Below are positions 53,090 to 62,151 of a stretch of DNA of 64,000 bases, piece by piece; position 1 is the first letter of the stretch, and each line of letters begins with the position of its first letter. A model generated the notes under the pieces. The model was not told where the DNA came from and searched no databases. It worked only from the letters and a program-made list of their open reading frames with translations. Source of the DNA: Lysinibacillus_B sp031181585 (GTDB lineage: Bacteria > Bacillota > Bacilli > Bacillales_A > Planococcaceae); NCBI RefSeq assembly GCF_047301505.1, contig NZ_CP154840.1, positions 4,216,001 to 4,280,000 of the forward strand, in the 5' to 3' direction. The position numbers and the translations under genes were made by a program.

Positions 53090-53386
53090 CTATTTATTTA
53101 TATAACCAGCTTTTTTTAAAACTTGCATAAAATAAAAGCGATACGTATTTTTAACAAAGTTATCTAATGGCAGACCTACATTCAATTGATATTTCGTAAA
53201 AATAAAATAAAATCTTTTATCCCATTTTAAACGTAATAATTCTCCTGCATCTTCGCCATACTTCTCAGTAAATTCTATAATTAAGGGTTCAATCATCTCG
53301 TAGCAATATTCTTTTAAATGTGCAAGAGCCTCGATATCCTTCTTATTTTGAAAACGTGTAATCCAATCTACTAATTGCTCATCCAT
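53090..53386 (-). CDS. Small hypothetical protein, helical
   Basis: A 98-residue protein with an acidic, helical sequence rich in Trp/Tyr/Phe. Its profile resembles region-2-like small sigma or HTH_16 regulatory proteins from mobile elements, especially a E-P-L-I-I-E-F-T-E-K-Y-G-E-D-A-G-E-L-L run, but I cannot assign a family. AAGGATGG lies ten bases before the ATG. It sits next to an IS remnant and ahead of an aldehyde dehydrogenase on the other strand. Confidence 0.55.
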   Translation of the reverse strand: MDEQLVDWITRFQNKKDIEALAHLKEYCYEMIEPLIIEFTEKYGEDAGELLRLKWDKRFYFIFTKYQLNVGLPLDNFVKNTYRFYFMQVLKKAGYINK

Positions 53387-53717
53387 TATTAATATCCATC
53401 CTTCTATCTATTTGGTTCACCCTATTTATTATACCGCTTACTTCTAGTCTTCTCACGTATCTCGTTTCCTAGAAAGTAATTTCATAATGTTTATAGGTAA
53501 CTAATAGTTTATGAGGATGGTACTGGATTGTCTATGAAGGTAATAAGACATTTTTTATACTGATAAAATGATTTTAATCTACATAGATGGGTATGGAAGC
53601 AATGTCATGCTTTTTAAATCTCCTTTAAAAAGAGACACTATTCGGGGTTCAGTTCACATTAGCAGCACTAGAAGTGAATTGTATTTCTGCAAACCTACTA
53701 TATAAGGAGGAAAGGAT
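53387..53717. other. Upstream region of the aldehyde dehydrogenase gene
   Basis: 331 bases without an open frame. It ends in an AAGGAGG ribosome site. I see AT-rich stretches that could hold promoters for both flanking divergent genes but no convincing -35/-10 pair. Confidence 0.35.
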
Positions 53718-55175
53718 ATGTCAACGTATACACAGCTCAACAAAAATTATATAAACGGTCATTGGGTGGACGGCCTGTCAGACCGAACATTTGATATTAC
53801 AAATCCATTCGATGAAGAAGTATTAGCTACAGTGAAACTTGCTACATTATCGCAGGTTGAAGAAGCATTCGATATTGCACATACCTCCTACCGTGCTTGG
53901 GCAAAGGATGCAGAGCTGCGCCGGGATGTCATGACAAAGGCGATTGCCTACTTCGAAGAGCACCGTGAGGAAATTATTGAATTATTGATCATTGAATCCG
54001 GCTCCAGTTTTATAAAGGCAAGCGTAGAAACAGCCAATACAATTGCAGTGCTGAAGGAAGCATTAACAATGGTGGACCGTGTTTATGAAGTCCGCACAGA
54101 GCCATCTGTTATTCCAGGTAAAATCAATGAAATGCACCGCCTGCCGCTCGGAGTGGTAAGCTCCATTGCGCCATTTAACTTCCCATTGTATTTATCGATG
54201 CGTACGATTGCTCCGGCTTTGGCTCTTGGGAATGCAGTCGTGCATAAAGCAGATTTACAGGTGAGCCTTGCTTCCGGTTCTGTGATTGCAAAAGCTTTTG
54301 AAGAAGCTGGTATTCCGGCTGGGGTGTTCCAAAGTATTCTAACAAAGTCATCAATTATTGGAGATGTCATGGTTGAGCATCCTGTGGTCCGCCTTGTAAG
54401 CTTTACAGGATCGACCGAAGTGGGACGCCGTATAGGTAATATAGCTGGCGGCTTATTCAAGCGGGTGGCCCTCGAACTCGGCGGTAACGGGCCGTTTGTT
54501 GTATTGGCGGATGCCGATGTGGACCAGGCAGTAAAAGCGGCTGTATTTGGCAAGTTTCTGCATCAGGGCCAGATCTGTATGATTACCAACCGTATGATCG
54601 TACATGAAAATCTATATGATGAATTCGTCGAAAAGTTTGTGGAGCATGTGAAGCGGATTCCGTGTGGCGATCCACGTGATCATAAAGTCATTATCGGTCC
54701 GATTATTAATAACCAGCAAGTAAAGAAAATTGAAGAGATTATTAATAAAGCAAAAGCAGAAAATACAGAGATATTACTTGAAGGGAAAGTAGTCGGCAAT
54801 GTCATTACACCGACGATTTTCGGCAATGTAAGCAACGACAGCGATTTGGCGCAAAACGAAATTTTTGGCCCTGTTGCGCCGATCATTAAAGCTTCATCGG
54901 ATGAAGAAGCAATCCGCTTTGCGAATGATACTATTTACGGCTTAAGTTCGGCCATCTTCTCCGGCAATGAAGAAAAGGCCCGGGAATATGCACTGGAGAT
55001 TGAATTCGGTATGACCCATATTAATGACCAGACCGTAAATGATGAAACACGCGCAGCGTTCGGTGGTATGCGCCAGTCCGGTGTCGGCCGCTTCGGCAAC
55101 CCCTGGATTGTGGATGAATTCACGGATACAAAATGGATTTCTGTACAAAAAGTACCGCGTGAATATCCATTCTAG
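53718..55175 (+). CDS. Aldehyde dehydrogenase (benzaldehyde/vanillin dehydrogenase-like)
   Basis: A 485-residue NAD(P)-dependent aldehyde dehydrogenase. The catalytic Cys is in G-Q-I-C, the general base Glu in L-E-L-G-G-N-G-P, and the nucleotide-binding S-F-T-G-S-T-E-V-G segment and E-I-F-G-P-V-A-P are present. The overall pattern, including N-F-P-L-Y-L-S-M-R, is most like the YfmT-type vanillin or benzaldehyde dehydrogenases, so aromatic aldehydes are plausible substrates (inference). AAGGAGG lies about seven bases before the ATG. It is monocistronic with a terminator. Confidence 0.9.
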   Translation: MSTYTQLNKNYINGHWVDGLSDRTFDITNPFDEEVLATVKLATLSQVEEAFDIAHTSYRAWAKDAELRRDVMTKAIAYFEEHREEIIELLIIESGSSFIKASVETANTIAVLKEALTMVDRVYEVRTEPSVIPGKINEMHRLPLGVVSSIAPFNFPLYLSMRTIAPALALGNAVVHKADLQVSLASGSVIAKAFEEAGIPAGVFQSILTKSSIIGDVMVEHPVVRLVSFTGSTEVGRRIGNIAGGLFKRVALELGGNGPFVVLADADVDQAVKAAVFGKFLHQGQICMITNRMIVHENLYDEFVEKFVEHVKRIPCGDPRDHKVIIGPIINNQQVKKIEEIINKAKAENTEILLEGKVVGNVITPTIFGNVSNDSDLAQNEIFGPVAPIIKASSDEEAIRFANDTIYGLSSAIFSGNEEKAREYALEIEFGMTHINDQTVNDETRAAFGGMRQSGVGRFGNPWIVDEFTDTKWISVQKVPREYPF

Positions 55176-55219
55176 AATCCATGGCAGTGAGTAGACAGTA
55201 ACTATTTTTAATGAAAATA

Positions 55220-55254
55220 AAGAGGAGGAGCTGATTGTGCTCTTCCTCTTTTCT
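55220..55254 (+). terminator. Terminator of the aldehyde dehydrogenase gene
   Basis: AAGAGGAGGAGC (55220-55231) pairs with GCTCTTCCTCTT (55239-55250) with one mismatch and a TTTCTTT tail. Confidence 0.8.
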
Positions 55255-55353
55255 TTACTGCTAAAATTATCTATAAATGACTGTAAGCTGCTTCAGTCTT
55301 GGCAATGTAATGCACAAGATGCACTCATATTGTTTTTGCTGATCCTATTGGAA

Positions 55354-56817
55354 TCAATGAACTAATGATGCTGCTTTCGCTGCTGTTTCTCCCATGTTTG
55401 ATGCAATCAACTGGCTATCCTGTGTAAGTGTCTCAATCGTCGCACTCATTTCTTCCAGGCTGGCAGAGTTCTCCTCTATGATGACTGCAAGATTATTCGT
55501 GGCATCTTCTATTTCCGATGATTGACCAATCATTGTAGAAGCAGATTCTAAAAATCCAAGTAAACCTTGATCAAGCTCATCCAGGGTGGAGGTTACATCT
55601 GTAATATGATTCGATACTTCAATTGTTGTTGCGGCATTTTTATTAATTGTTTCTGTACTATCTTTCATCTTCTCGAATGCAACCGTGTTACTTTTATTAA
55701 GTCCTATCAAGTTATCCTTGATTTTTGCGGTTGTCTGATTCGTAACTTCAGCAAGCTTACGAATTTCATCGGCGACCACAGCGAAACCCTTTCCAGCTTC
55801 TCCTGCTCTTGCGGCTTCAATCGAGGCATTCAACGCTAACAAATTGGTTTGCTCTGTAATTCCCTGAATGGATTCAGCAAATCCATTTGTTTCCTCAAGT
55901 TTATTTGATAACTCAATGTAGGTTTCATTGAGTTCAGCAATTTTTTCTTTCAAGGAATTCATATCCGATGTCAAGGAATCAATTTCTTTCTTTCCTTCCT
56001 TGGCAATTTTACTTGCGTCTTCTGATTCTTTTTTCAGCTGCTGAGAGGTCTCAAATAGTGAGTGCATCCCAGATTTCAATGAAGTAGCATTTTGCGCTAT
56101 ATGGCTGATTTTCGAAGATTGAACTTGGCTGTCTCCGGCCATTTGCATAACTGCTTTAGACATCTCTTCTTGAGAAAACATATTTTGCTGAACTCTCTCA
56201 TTTACATGTGAGATGTTTTCGGTAATGCTTGAAACGCTTTTTTCAAGCTGCTCTTTTTCTATTTGTTTATTAGCTGCTTCTTTTTCATTGGCAATCAAAT
56301 GAGAAATGACAGTCTTAAATTGTTCATTTGTCATCCGAATAATCACAAAGAAGATGACTCCCAGTAAAGCATACAGCAGTATGGCGTAGCTGAATATATC
56401 GGTTACTATTTGATCTTCACTCGTTATATGGTTCAATATAAGCAGTAAGAAACCGTATGTATACCCGATCATGAATACCCTCAACTTCAACTGGACCGCA
56501 GAGAATGCAATCAAAAACAGTAATATCAAAATCGTTTGTAGATTGCTTCCAAAAAGTAGATTTCCGACAATGGCAACTGAGTAGACCTGAATAATCGCAA
56601 TATAAGCGAAAATGTTTGGCTTTTTTATTATATGGTTAAAAAGCACATAAAATCCGATCAACAGCGCCAAGTCAATGCCATACAGTATCGCATTGTCTTG
56701 ATTTTTAGTGGTAACTGCCAGCAAGAATGCTGCCAACAAGGATATTCCCATTGTTACTGTCATCAATAAATTTTTCCGGTACGTATCTTTTAGCATTACT
56801 GAATCAATGGATTCCAT
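55354..56817 (-). CDS. Methyl-accepting chemotaxis protein
   Basis: A 487-residue transducer. Six membrane segments (about 18-165) replace the usual extracellular ligand domain, so it probably senses membrane or energy state. A cytoplasmic four-helix signalling bundle follows, with the hairpin tip around GFAVVADEIRKLAEVTNQTT (about 345-364), where CheA and CheW bind. AGGAGGG precedes the ATG. No other chemotaxis genes are near. Methylation sites of E-E-x-x-A-S type occur on both flanks. Confidence 0.9.
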   Translation of the reverse strand: MESIDSVMLKDTYRKNLLMTVTMGISLLAAFLLAVTTKNQDNAILYGIDLALLIGFYVLFNHIIKKPNIFAYIAIIQVYSVAIVGNLLFGSNLQTILILLFLIAFSAVQLKLRVFMIGYTYGFLLLILNHITSEDQIVTDIFSYAILLYALLGVIFFVIIRMTNEQFKTVISHLIANEKEAANKQIEKEQLEKSVSSITENISHVNERVQQNMFSQEEMSKAVMQMAGDSQVQSSKISHIAQNATSLKSGMHSLFETSQQLKKESEDASKIAKEGKKEIDSLTSDMNSLKEKIAELNETYIELSNKLEETNGFAESIQGITEQTNLLALNASIEAARAGEAGKGFAVVADEIRKLAEVTNQTTAKIKDNLIGLNKSNTVAFEKMKDSTETINKNAATTIEVSNHITDVTSTLDELDQGLLGFLESASTMIGQSSEIEDATNNLAVIIEENSASLEEMSATIETLTQDSQLIASNMGETAAKAASLVH

Positions 56818-57392
56818 AAAATACCCTCCTTTTTCCTTTTATCCTTATATATATCGTCAGGATAATAACTTTAAATAGAACTTTTGTAGAATAAATTTAG
56901 TGAAAGTTGGAAATAGAGAAACTAGTTACGCACAAATTGCATATAAATCTTTGTATTGTACAAAAACAATAAAGTTATTTAATTTTAAAAGACCAAACAA
57001 GCGTAGCCCCGTTCTATATTTAGGTCGGGGTTAAACATATAATTTTAATTTTGGCGTACGATATTTCATTGACCTCAAAAACCTATTAAAAAATCCGTTA
57101 AAAATATAAGGTTTATGCAACACTAGCGCTTGATTGTGGAAGAGTGGTTTTCTGTGTCCTCAAACTTTTATTTGAGAACGTTTATTTGTATATGTTTGTA
57201 TAACTTAAATAAATGTATCAATCGAATTTGAAGTCGGTTTTACTTGCTGCTGTGCTTCAGCTTTTAAGTTTCTCCACTTATTTATATAAATTGCCATAAA
57301 TTCACTTTCTCTTTTCATTTCGAATTTTTTATAAAAATGAAGGATAATAAGAATATTTATCCAAAATATTAAGCATAAGGAGGTGTTTGGGT
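56818..57392. other. Intergenic region with a weak small frame
   Basis: 575 bases. A minus-strand ATG frame of 37 codons at 57205-57318 has a coding-like composition (MAIYINKWRNLKAE) but a weak ribosome site. A CCCCG/CGGGG inverted repeat lies at about 57007-57027 without a T-run, and TATTGT/ACAATA occurs near 56955-56972. Otherwise AT-rich and empty. Confidence 0.35.
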
Positions 57393-57749
57393 ATGAAGAA
57401 ATTAGTTTTAATATTTAGTTTCATCTTTTTAACTGCTTGTTCAAATGAAACATATTCTATTTACGGAGAAATAAATTCTATAGAAGAAGATAACATCTAT
57501 GTTGAATGTTCAGATTTAGTTAGAAAATTGGATAAGAGTCCTATTAAAGATGATATAGGTTATTCCTGTGCTATTAAAATAACTGAGGACACGATTATTA
57601 AGACTCAAGCTGGTGATGAATTAACATTTAATGGATTAAACAAAAATAATATGGTCTCGGTATATTTTGAAGAGCCAACAACATCAAGTGCCGATTCAGA
57701 AGGGCTAACATTCACAGCTAAAGAAATAACGGTATTCGATAATAAGTAA
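57393..57749 (+). CDS. Small lipoprotein, hypothetical
   Basis: A 118-residue protein with a short signal peptide and lipobox L-T-A-C near Cys16. The mature part is beta-rich and resembles small OB-like or YobA-type domains (Y-G-E-I-N-S-I-E-E-D-N-I-Y-V then V-S-V-Y-F-E-E). It is probably membrane-anchored outside the cell. I choose the ATG at 57393 because AGGAGG lies nine bases upstream; a TTG two codons earlier is less likely. The function is unknown. Confidence 0.75.
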   Translation: MKKLVLIFSFIFLTACSNETYSIYGEINSIEEDNIYVECSDLVRKLDKSPIKDDIGYSCAIKITEDTIIKTQAGDELTFNGLNKNNMVSVYFEEPTTSSADSEGLTFTAKEITVFDNK

Positions 57750-57752
57750 TGA

Positions 57753-57794
57753 AAGCCGAGGGATTTATTAAGTGAACAATTCTTGGCTTTTTAT
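57753..57794 (+). terminator. Terminator of the small lipoprotein gene
   Basis: AAAGCCGAG pairs with CTTGGCTTT at a distance of about 20 bases and a T-run follows. Confidence 0.6.
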
Positions 57795-57894
57795 AGTTTC
57801 TATTTTTAGGTGTTAATGAACCGATAAGCTCTCAAACCGCCGTTTGATAATCTTTTATAAAAGAATATTATTCAATACTATGGCCCTATTGCTG

Positions 57895-57932
57895 AAAAAG
57901 GCACAATTCTTCTTTGAATTGCGCCCTTTTAT
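57895..57932 (+). terminator. Second terminator-like hairpin, no gene attached
   Basis: AAAAGGCACAATTC pairs with GAATTGCGCCCTTTT with mismatches around the centre, followed by TTATTG. No gene lies on this strand between it and the previous terminator. Confidence 0.5.
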
Positions 57933-58159
57933 TGAAGATCAATGTTTCCAATTCAGTATACTAAAAATCCATTTCTATAACGATTATGCTTTATAAAGTG
58001 CCATGTTACCGCTCTCCATAACTGTTTGAAGTAGTATATTTTAATGGATATAAGTAGAAAAAAACACGGTTAAACCAATTTTTTATATTAATCTAATTTT
58101 CCCAGCATAGTAGTTGCAGCTGTGGTCTTAGGGATGGAAGCGTCATAATTTTAAGCACA

Positions 58160-58618
58160 TTAGCTTTGCCCGTTACTGCCATCTATCACTTCTTCGCCAG
58201 CTTCTTTTACTTTCCCGCCGATTTCCTTTAAATCAGTCGTGGCTTCTTTGGCACTGGAAAGAATCTCACTTGATTCTTCCTTTACTATACTAACTGGGAC
58301 AATAATGTTCTCGTTTACTTTTTCATAAAGATTTTGAGCATCCCTTATTGCTTCTTTCAGAACTGAAGAAGCGGATTTCAATCGCTCTTGTAAGTCGTTC
58401 TTCACATCTGAAGGATTGTTTTTGACTTGGCTGTACATATCCATTGTTGAATCTTTCATGTTTTTTGTTGTGGCGGTTACTTTGTTTCTTGTATTTGAGT
58501 CAAGCAATGCAAGCGCACCTCCAATAACAGCCCCTATCACCATACATTTTAGGATTTTTCCATTTTCTTCACTTTCGTTAGTTGTCGATACATTGTTATA
58601 AGTAGTAGTTGGTGTCAT
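58160..58618 (-). CDS. YtxH-domain protein
   Basis: A 152-residue protein with a short N-terminal linker, a hydrophobic GAVIGGALALL segment (about 28-45) and a long charged amphipathic helix with Lys/Glu/Asn periodicity, typical of YtxH-like general-stress proteins. I choose the ATG at 58618 because AAGGAGG lies seven bases upstream. The function is unknown. No sigma-B promoter was recognised. Confidence 0.8.
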   Translation of the reverse strand: MTPTTTYNNVSTTNESEENGKILKCMVIGAVIGGALALLDSNTRNKVTATTKNMKDSTMDMYSQVKNNPSDVKNDLQERLKSASSVLKEAIRDAQNLYEKVNENIIVPVSIVKEESSEILSSAKEATTDLKEIGGKVKEAGEEVIDGSNGQS

Positions 58619-58636
58619 AATTAATTCCTCCTTCAT

Positions 58637-58891
58637 GTTTTCTGAATTTGTAATCTTATTCCTTAGGTGCCCGATTTTTTCTCATTTAAACTATTTAAGC
58701 AATTTCTTTTTTACCAGCTACTCAACAGTCTCTGTGAATGAAGAAAAATAATGACGACCGCTTTCCCATCATGCCTCCTTCCTGTATTTAAAGTATAGTT
58801 AGCATAACTAGTAAAGCGCTGCTCCGATTATTCATGCATTGGATAGGCTACACTGAGTTGGACAGATAAATAAAGGCTTGTAAACTTAGAA
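58637..58891. other. Intergenic region before the IS3 orfB remnant
   Basis: No open frame of note. A short TATAGTTAGCATAACTA near-palindrome occurs near 58793-58812. Confidence 0.3.
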
Positions 58892-59118
58892 TATCGATTA
58901 AAGGGAGCGTGCAATAAAGCACCCGTAAAGAATGAATTACAGCGGCAATTTAAACAAAAAGAGCTATTGGCTGTTATTGTGAGTGATGTAACATACATCC
59001 GTGTTGGAACTAGGTGACATTATGTTTGTTTATTTTTCGGCCTTTCAATCATGAAATCATTGGCCATAGCGCTGGTGCAAGTAAGAGCGCAGAGCTTATC
59101 TATCAGATTGTTGAATTC
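58874..59118 (+). pseudogene. IS3-family orfB (transposase) remnant
   Basis: The frame from about 58874 reads ...NKAPVKNELQRQFKQKELLAVIVSDVTYIRVGTR, then TGA, HYVCLF, where relatives have R-W-H-Y. A frameshift then leads to FNHEIIGHSAGASKSAELIYQIVEF and stop at 59118. This is the DDE domain region around the first Asp (SDVTY) of IS150-group transposases. Nothing else of the element is present, so it is a truncated and doubly broken copy. Confidence 0.8.
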
Positions 59119-59146
59119 TAAAGTAAACATCTTTTAATATTCTACC

Positions 59147-59617
59147 CTACTTATATCTACTTAATATTTCTTCTGGAATATGACAATAATCGTTTGGACA
59201 TCTAGCTAACCTATCTTGATGTTCTTCTGCACTTCTCACATAATTTGTAAGAGGTAATACTTCAACAACTACAAGGTTAGAATCATTTCTCTCATCAATA
59301 AATGCCTTCGCTTCTTTTAAGTGGCCTTGCTTTTCACTATATACTCCTGTTCTGTATTTCTCACCAATATCCTGTCCTTGTTTATTCAAACTGTATGGAT
59401 CAATTATTTCAAAAAAATACCCCATTAATTCCCGGATAGTTACCACCGTTGGATCAAATCCTGTTTTTACACATTCGGCGTAACCATCATAATCACCCTC
59501 AAGTGTCTGACTTGTTCCATTAGCTCTCCCCGCTTCCGTAAACTTAACTCCAGGTAAAGTTTTTACAAAAGCTTGTACTCCCCATAAACATCCACCTGCA
59601 AAATATACTATTTCCAT
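59147..59617 (-). CDS. msrA: Peptide-methionine (S)-S-oxide reductase
   Basis: A 156-residue cytosolic MsrA that repairs oxidised methionine. The catalytic Cys is in F-A-G-G-C-L-W-G (the family usually reads GGCFWC or GGCFWG), and Y-A-E-C, D-P-Y-S-L-N-K-Q-G-x-D-x-G-x-x-Y-R and an E-E-H-Q-D segment follow. The resolving Cys may be one of those near the C-terminus. GGGGAG precedes the ATG. Confidence 0.88.
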   Translation of the reverse strand: MEIVYFAGGCLWGVQAFVKTLPGVKFTEAGRANGTSQTLEGDYDGYAECVKTGFDPTVVTIRELMGYFFEIIDPYSLNKQGQDIGEKYRTGVYSEKQGHLKEAKAFIDERNDSNLVVVEVLPLTNYVRSAEEHQDRLARCPNDYCHIPEEILSRYK

Positions 59618-59770
59618 ATTGTTCTCTCCCCTATGCAGCCATTTAGCCCAACAATCCCGGAATGAAGTCCAGTTTTTATTCGATTGTTGAAGATCATATT
59701 ACTCTTTCAATTCACCTAGCACCCGTAGTTAATAAAATAACAATACCGTTATTACTAATTTCTACAGGGC

Positions 59771-60234
59771 TCAAAATTCAACATAAAATGGTTGTTTACT
59801 GCCATCAAGACAGTACGCTACTCTTTGTCTAAAATTTTCAATAGTTATCATTTTCAAAGCCTTCTCTATAGGGAAAAAACCCGTTTCTAAACTTTCTGCA
59901 GAAGTTGTTAATTTACCACCAATTGACTTCGCTAAAAAGAGCTTATTACAAATTGACTTATTCACATTCTGAAAGACTCCGCAGAATTTGATAACTTCAA
60001 TATCAATGCCTGATTCCTCTTTAGTTTCCCTTATTGCAGCCTCTTTCAGAGACTCACCTTCCTCAACTATTCCACCTGGCATTTCCAACCTCTTATAGGA
60101 CCTTTAATCAGCAAAATTTCCCTTTGATCGTTGAGTACGATAGCTGCAGCCGAAACAAAGTGTTTAGAAGGTGTGTAAATATGTGATTGATTTTGTTCTA
60201 AAATAACTGCCCCCTTTTTTATGTAAAGCTTATC
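59771..60234 (-). pseudogene. Frameshifted Nudix hydrolase gene
   Basis: The 3' part is an open Nudix domain with the box G-G-I-V-E-E-G-E-S-L-K-E-A-A-x-R-E-x-x-E-E-S-G. The upstream frame reads KHFVSAAAIVLNDQREILLIKGPIRGW then is out of register. One G missing near 60088 (TGG-AA-ATG rather than TGG-GAA-ATG) joins the two halves into a normal R-G-W-E-M-P-G-G. No ATG is present in the upstream frame within a plausible distance, so the start is unclear. The gene is most likely inactive. Confidence 0.72.
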
Positions 60235-60574
60235 ATAAGTTAAATAACACTCTTGTTGCGTTAGTTAAAGAAAATGGTGCTACCACAAAATTGAAGTAAA
60301 GTAATTTTTCAATAATTATATTTCCCACTCTTTTCTATACAACCAATAAAAAACCTCCCAATTATAGATTTTTTATCAGGAGTTATTCAATTAAATGGCC
60401 CTTTAATAGAATAACTTTATTATCACTTAACAGGTTCTTAAACCACGAGAAAAACCGAAATCCCTTCTTTATAGAGATAGGAAATTCCGGTTCATCTTTT
60501 TTATAAACAGTTAAACTTTTTCAAAACGGTACGACTTTTTATAAACAGTTCAACTTTATTTCAAAGCAACATAC
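60235..60574. other. Intergenic region with one terminator-like hairpin and repeat units
   Basis: An imperfect hairpin at 60445-60500 (AACCGAAAT/AATTCCGGTT) ends in a T-run. From 60493 to 60570 are two copies of the AT-rich 40-bp unit also found near 61288 and 63485. Confidence 0.4.
60493..60570. repeat. Tandem pair of AT-rich 40-bp units, copy A
   Basis: Each unit has the core TTTTTATAAACA(T/G)... followed by AACTTTATTTCAAA-like sequence. Copy A is the most diverged of the three pairs. Confidence 0.65.
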
Positions 60575-61111
60575 TTGTATCAAAGCCATATCTTTAACCT
60601 AAGGATGTTTATTGACATTGTTCTTCAATATCAAGAGTATCTATCAAAGTTAGCAGCAGAAATAGATGCCCTCGCTAAAGAAATTGAAGAATATGAGCTA
60701 ATCCAGTCTATCCCTGGTATTGGAGAAAAGATTGCGGCAACAATCATCTCTGAAATTGGAGAGATAGAGCGGTTTAACCATCCTAAAAAGCTAGTAGCAT
60801 TCGCTGGGATAGATCCTAGCGTATACTCTTCTGGGAGGTTTACTGCTTCAATAAACCGTATAAATAAAAGAGGCTCTAGCAGGTTAAGGCAAGCGTTGTT
60901 TATGGCTGTACAATGCGGTATAAGAGATGCACGTAAGCAAAAAACAAATGAAGAAATAATCCCTAGAAATAAGAAATTGAGAGAGTTCTACGATAAAAAA
61001 CGCGAAGAAGGAAAACCTTTTAGAGTAGCCATTATTGCATGTGCTAATAAGCTTTTACATTGGATATATGCCTTACTAAAAAGGAAAGAATCCTTCCAAA
61101 ATGCGGTTTAA
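60575..61111 (+). pseudogene. IS110-family transposase, C-terminal fragment
   Basis: The 178-residue open frame matches the C-terminal transposase_20 half of IS110-family transposases: I-P-G-I-G-E-K-I-A-A-T-I-I-S-E-I-G, the F-A-G-I-D-P-S-V-Y-S-S-G element with the conserved Ser, and the R-L-R-Q-A-L-F-M-A helix. The N-terminal DEDD RuvC-like domain is missing, so the copy is inactive. The region after it to about 61240 still looks like the element's right end (AAAACTTGACAACT). Confidence 0.82.
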
Positions 61112-61287
61112 AAACTATACCTAAGTACATTAAACAAGATCTTCCATTTTTAAAGAGGAAAGCTTATTTGATGTACCCTTTTTTAGTATATCATCTAGGT
61201 TTTAATTTTTTTATTGAAAAAACTTGACAACTATTAGCTGGTTTTGTTGAATAAAAAAACTGTATATTAACACAGGATTTTCAATCA

Positions 61288-61365
61288 AACTTTTTTATAA
61301 ATGTCGCGGCTTTATTTTAAAAATCGCATCTTTTTTATAAACATCGGAACTTTATTTCAAATCTA
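61288..61365. repeat. Tandem pair of AT-rich 40-bp units, copy B
   Basis: Two adjacent units (61288-61326 and 61327-61365), closely similar to 63485-63564. The second unit reads ATAAACATCGGAACTTTATT. Confidence 0.75.
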
Positions 61366-61366
61366 C

Positions 61367-61411
61367 AAAAGAACCCGTTTTGAAAAATGTTTTATCAAAA
61401 CGGGTTCTTTT
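61367..61411. terminator. Bidirectional terminator, possibly displaced from glmS
   Basis: A 17-bp perfect stem AAAAGAACCCGTTTTGA/TCAAAACGGGTTCTTTT with a loop of 11 bases. No functional gene is next to it on the plus strand except the IS110 fragment. Confidence 0.75.
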
Positions 61412-61611
61412 TTTAGAAACAATGTACAATTTTTATTTAAAAGTTTTATCATTTCCTATTGTTAATCTTCAACGAACGCAACATTTAGTGAAGAAGTATC
61501 TACTCTGTCTTTCTTATCAATTAATAGTATATAGAGCTATTAAAAGTAAATATAAATGTACCGACTAGCACTTTTACAATTGAGACACCTTTTAGCTCTT
61601 GTTTTTTACTA

Positions 61612-62028
61612 TTATCTTAATTCTATTTTGTCCTCATGTGTTTTACCCTTTTCATCCTCCCATATAATGACTACGAAATAAGTAGAATCTTCATTTGGTG
61701 GTTCTCCAAAATATAGTCTAGGGTAAGAAAAAGGATGTAAAGTATATACAGTATCATCAGTATCTCTACCCTCAAAAAATTCATCTCTGTCTGTTATCAA
61801 CTTATCATTTTCTATAAATTGAAGTTTCTTCACATTTACTTCTTTATCATCTACTTGTGTAACAGATACTAACCATGCTCCTCCAGCTTCAGCTTCCTTA
61901 ATTTTTTTATAAACTACTTTCCATGTGCCATCATCTGAAGTACCTTTCAAACTAGGAGTTGAAAAAGCAAAATAAATAATTCCTACAAAAATTATTATCA
62001 GTACTATTATAAGATACGATTTTTTCAT
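61612..62028 (-). CDS. Membrane-anchored hypothetical protein
   Basis: A 138-residue protein with an N-terminal hydrophobic helix (about 5-23) and an extracellular beta-rich domain (D-D-G-T-W-K-V-V-Y, F-V-V-I-I-W-E-D-E-K-G-K). GAGGGG lies six bases before the ATG. It has no signal-peptidase or lipobox site I can see, so it stays anchored. I recognise no family. It lies in the IS-rich zone and may be accessory. Confidence 0.6.
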   Translation of the reverse strand: MKKSYLIIVLIIIFVGIIYFAFSTPSLKGTSDDGTWKVVYKKIKEAEAGGAWLVSVTQVDDKEVNVKKLQFIENDKLITDRDEFFEGRDTDDTVYTLHPFSYPRLYFGEPPNEDSTYFVVIIWEDEKGKTHEDKIELR

Positions 62029-62151
62029 TTTTTCCCCTCTTTCAAATTGAGAATATAAATTTTTTGTATAAATGACAAATATAAAAAAAGTTCTTTTCTA
62101 AATAAAATAAAGTGGGACTAACCCTATATGTGAGACAGTCTCAAAAAAGCA

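Larger units (their letters stand above)
57750..58159. other. Intergenic region between the lipoprotein and YtxH genes
   Basis: Apart from two hairpins the 410 bases are AT-rich. A short open frame on the minus strand near 57970-58040 (ILLQTVMESGNMALYKA) is unsupported by a start signal. Confidence 0.35.
61112..61611. other. Intergenic region with IS110 end, repeat pair and terminator
   Basis: Contains the probable IS110 right end (to about 61240), the second AT-rich repeat pair (61288-61365) and a perfect terminator hairpin (61367-61411). Downstream of that it is AT-rich, with no supported gene. Confidence 0.45.
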
